This document shows positions 30,951 through 32,242 of a stretch of DNA of 32,242 nt, in pieces. How positions within the stretch are numbered: position 1 is the stretch's first letter; each line of letters starts with the position of its first letter. The position numbers and the translations under genes were made by a program. The notes beneath the pieces are model-generated. The model was not told the origin of the DNA. It saw nothing but the letters and a program-made list of their open reading frames with translations, and did no database searches. This stretch comes from Tulasnella sp. 424 (Eukaryota > Basidiomycota > Agaricomycetes > Cantharellales > Tulasnellaceae): assembly GCA_019633425.1 (NCBI GenBank), contig WSUB01000297.1, positions 1 through 32,242 on the forward strand, given 5' to 3'.

Positions 30951-31861
30951 TCACATATGGAGCCCCATTCGTTCTCGAAGGTCCTCGACAGTTTGACGAG
31001 TGAGAGCCTTGGTGAGGAGATTGGCTGGCATTTCTTCAGTGGGACAGTAATGGACAGAGATAGACATGGCTTTGGAGACCTCATCTCGAATCCAGAATTC
31101 AGCAACTGGAATGTGTTTCATGCGCGAATGATGGACGGCATCGTTCAACACTTGAATGGTTGATTGGTTGTCAACAAAGAGAGGAGATGGTTTGGGGAAG
31201 GAATACCCTAGTTCTTGTAGAAGGTTGCGAAGCCACTTGATCTCTGTTCCTGCAAAACTGGCACCGTAGAATTCGGCCTCGGTGGACGACTTGGCAATCA
31301 CCCCCTGAAGCTTGCTAGCCCATGATACTGCGCCTGTTCCGACTTTGACGATGTATCCATTGGTGGACTTGCCGTTCTCTTTGTCTCCAGCAAAGTCGGA
31401 GTCGGTGTATGTTTCGAAGATGGAGGCAACTTTGGGATCGGGAGCGTAGGTGAGTTTCATGTCCTTGGTTCCTTGGAGGTATCGGAGGAGATGCTTGACA
31501 GCTTTCCAGTGTTGCATGCCAGGGTTAGAGTTGAAACGGGCGAGTTTGCCAACCGCGTAGGAGATGTCGGGGCGGGTTGCAATGGCGAGGTAGTTGAGGG
31601 CACCGACAGCGTTGAGATAGGGGATGTTCCTCATTTCGTTGATCTCCTCTTGGGTTGTAGGGCACGTATCCTTGGTGAGTTTTAGGCCGGGTTCCATGGG
31701 GGTGGTGACAGGTGCGCAGTCTGACATTCCGAAGCGTTCGAGGAGGTCGACCACATACTGACGCTGGGATAAGTGGAGGGTTCGAGTGGAACGATCACGG
31801 GTGATCTGTACGCCGAGGAGGAATGTGGTGGGGCCTAGGTCACGCAGTTTGAAGATTTTAG
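30951..31861 (-). mobile_element. Ty1/copia pol fragment: end of reverse transcriptase and RNase H (element A)
   Basis: An open frame of about 302 residues, cut at its 5' side by the LTR at 31862. It begins KIFKLRDLGPTTFLLGVQI, the end of the copia reverse transcriptase (LGxxxxFLG motif), continues QRQYVVDLLERFGM, and then YLNAVGALNYLAIATRPDISYAVG. The RNase H domain has its acidic residues in YTDSDFAGD, SSTEAEFYG and LFVDNQS, followed by HIPVAEFWIRDEV and a TGA stop 27 bp before the polypurine tract. The frame has no stop, so this part has not decayed much. Gag, protease, integrase and most of reverse transcriptase are absent from the window, being replaced at 31861 by another LTR. Confidence 0.93.
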
Positions 31862-32125
31862 TGTTAAACGCAGCAATCCGACGACTGTGGGTATCTCACA
31901 CTGAGAAGAGGGAGTCGAAGAGTCGATGATAATTATACATACGTGTACATCCAGTATATATAGTAGTAGGAACAAACAATCTCACAACATGTACAAGTAC
32001 GCCACAAACATGACACGAACATCATAGAATAATCACAACAAATGATGAGGATAATAGAGTATACCAAATCGCATATAGCGAATACGATAGAGGTAAAGAG
32101 GAGACGCACGACACTGTGCAACACA
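31862..32125 (-). mobile_element. Second Ty1/copia LTR, 264 bp (3' LTR of element B)
   Basis: Same ends (TGTTAAACG...GCAACACA) and length as 30660-30923, same orientation, with its own polypurine tract (complement of 32126-32132) next to it. It abuts the middle of element A's pol frame, so element B appears to be inserted into element A. Confidence 0.85.
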
Positions 32126-32152
32126 CCCCCTCGACGAGGCGCCTCTGAGGAA

Positions 32153-32242
32153 TTACATATGGAGTCCCATTCGTTCTCGAAGGTCCACGACAGTTTGACG
32201 AGTGAGAGCCTTGGTGAGGAGGTCGGCTGGCATTTCTTCAGT
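32153..32242 (-). mobile_element. 3' end of pol of element B (runs off the window)
   Basis: The last codons repeat the end of element A's pol: a Leu-Leu-Thr-Lys-Ala-Leu-Thr-Arg-Gln segment, then LRERMGLHM and a stop (TAA here, TGA in element A). The rest lies outside the window. Confidence 0.85.

Noticed and set aside
1..32242. CRISPR arrays, operons, phage or bacterial-type defence genes
   Set aside because: No spaced direct repeats and no polycistronic layout; the sequence is clearly eukaryotic.

Overview
The window is nuclear DNA from a filamentous fungus, most likely a mushroom-forming basidiomycete (Agaricomycetes). Reasons: nearly every gene is split by very short introns (about 45-90 bp) with GT...AG ends, reading frames join exactly across them, and the gene content is typical of such fungi (GMC oxidoreductase with a WGHHACCTA motif, OPT oligopeptide transporter, secreted GH128-type glucanase, a DWAG-type kinase-like protein, Ty1/copia retroelements). 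All gene models here were spliced by hand; for each finished model the exon lengths sum to a multiple of three.

Layout. 1-950: 3' end of a GMC oxidoreductase (+). 1334-1966: small unknown protein (-). 1967-6406: 4.4 kb in which I find no convincing gene. 6407-10142: 14-exon OPT transporter (-) with a long disordered N-terminus and one intron whose donor reads GA instead of GT. 11059-12475: mitochondrial carnitine/acylcarnitine carrier (+), divergent from the transporter. 12584-13672: N-acetylglucosamine-kinase-like ATPase (-). 14122-16877: SLP1-type SUN-domain membrane protein (+). 16960-18382: second SLC25 mitochondrial carrier (-), 11 exons including an 11-nt exon. 18569-20113: GPATCH11-like G-patch protein (+). 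20669-21153: small Ser-rich unknown protein (+). 21692-22966: secreted GH128-like glycoside hydrolase (-).

23881 to about 29020 is a tandem direct duplication of a 2.6-kb unit holding a two-RRM RNA-binding protein gene (+) and an MTH1-type Nudix hydrolase gene (-). The left copy is intact; the right copy is dead for both genes (lost starts, in-frame stop, deleted Nudix exon). The dead Nudix copy also carries an inserted piece of the 3' end of a UMP-CMP-kinase gene with its introns. 29216-29956 is a kinase-like protein with an altered DFD-type motif. 30660-32242 is Ty1/copia debris: two 264-bp LTRs and two pol ends in the same orientation, best explained by one family member inserted into the pol of another.

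The left two thirds is ordinary, dense core-gene sequence: metabolism (fatty-acyl carnitine import, amino-sugar kinase, peptide uptake), nuclear envelope/ER, RNA processing and cell wall. The right third is dynamic, with duplication, pseudogene decay, gene-fragment capture and retroelement nesting. I see no CRISPR, operon, phage or obviously new defence system. The most unusual signals are the non-canonical splice donors (one GA-AG and three GC-AG introns in intact genes) and the captured UMP-kinase fragment.
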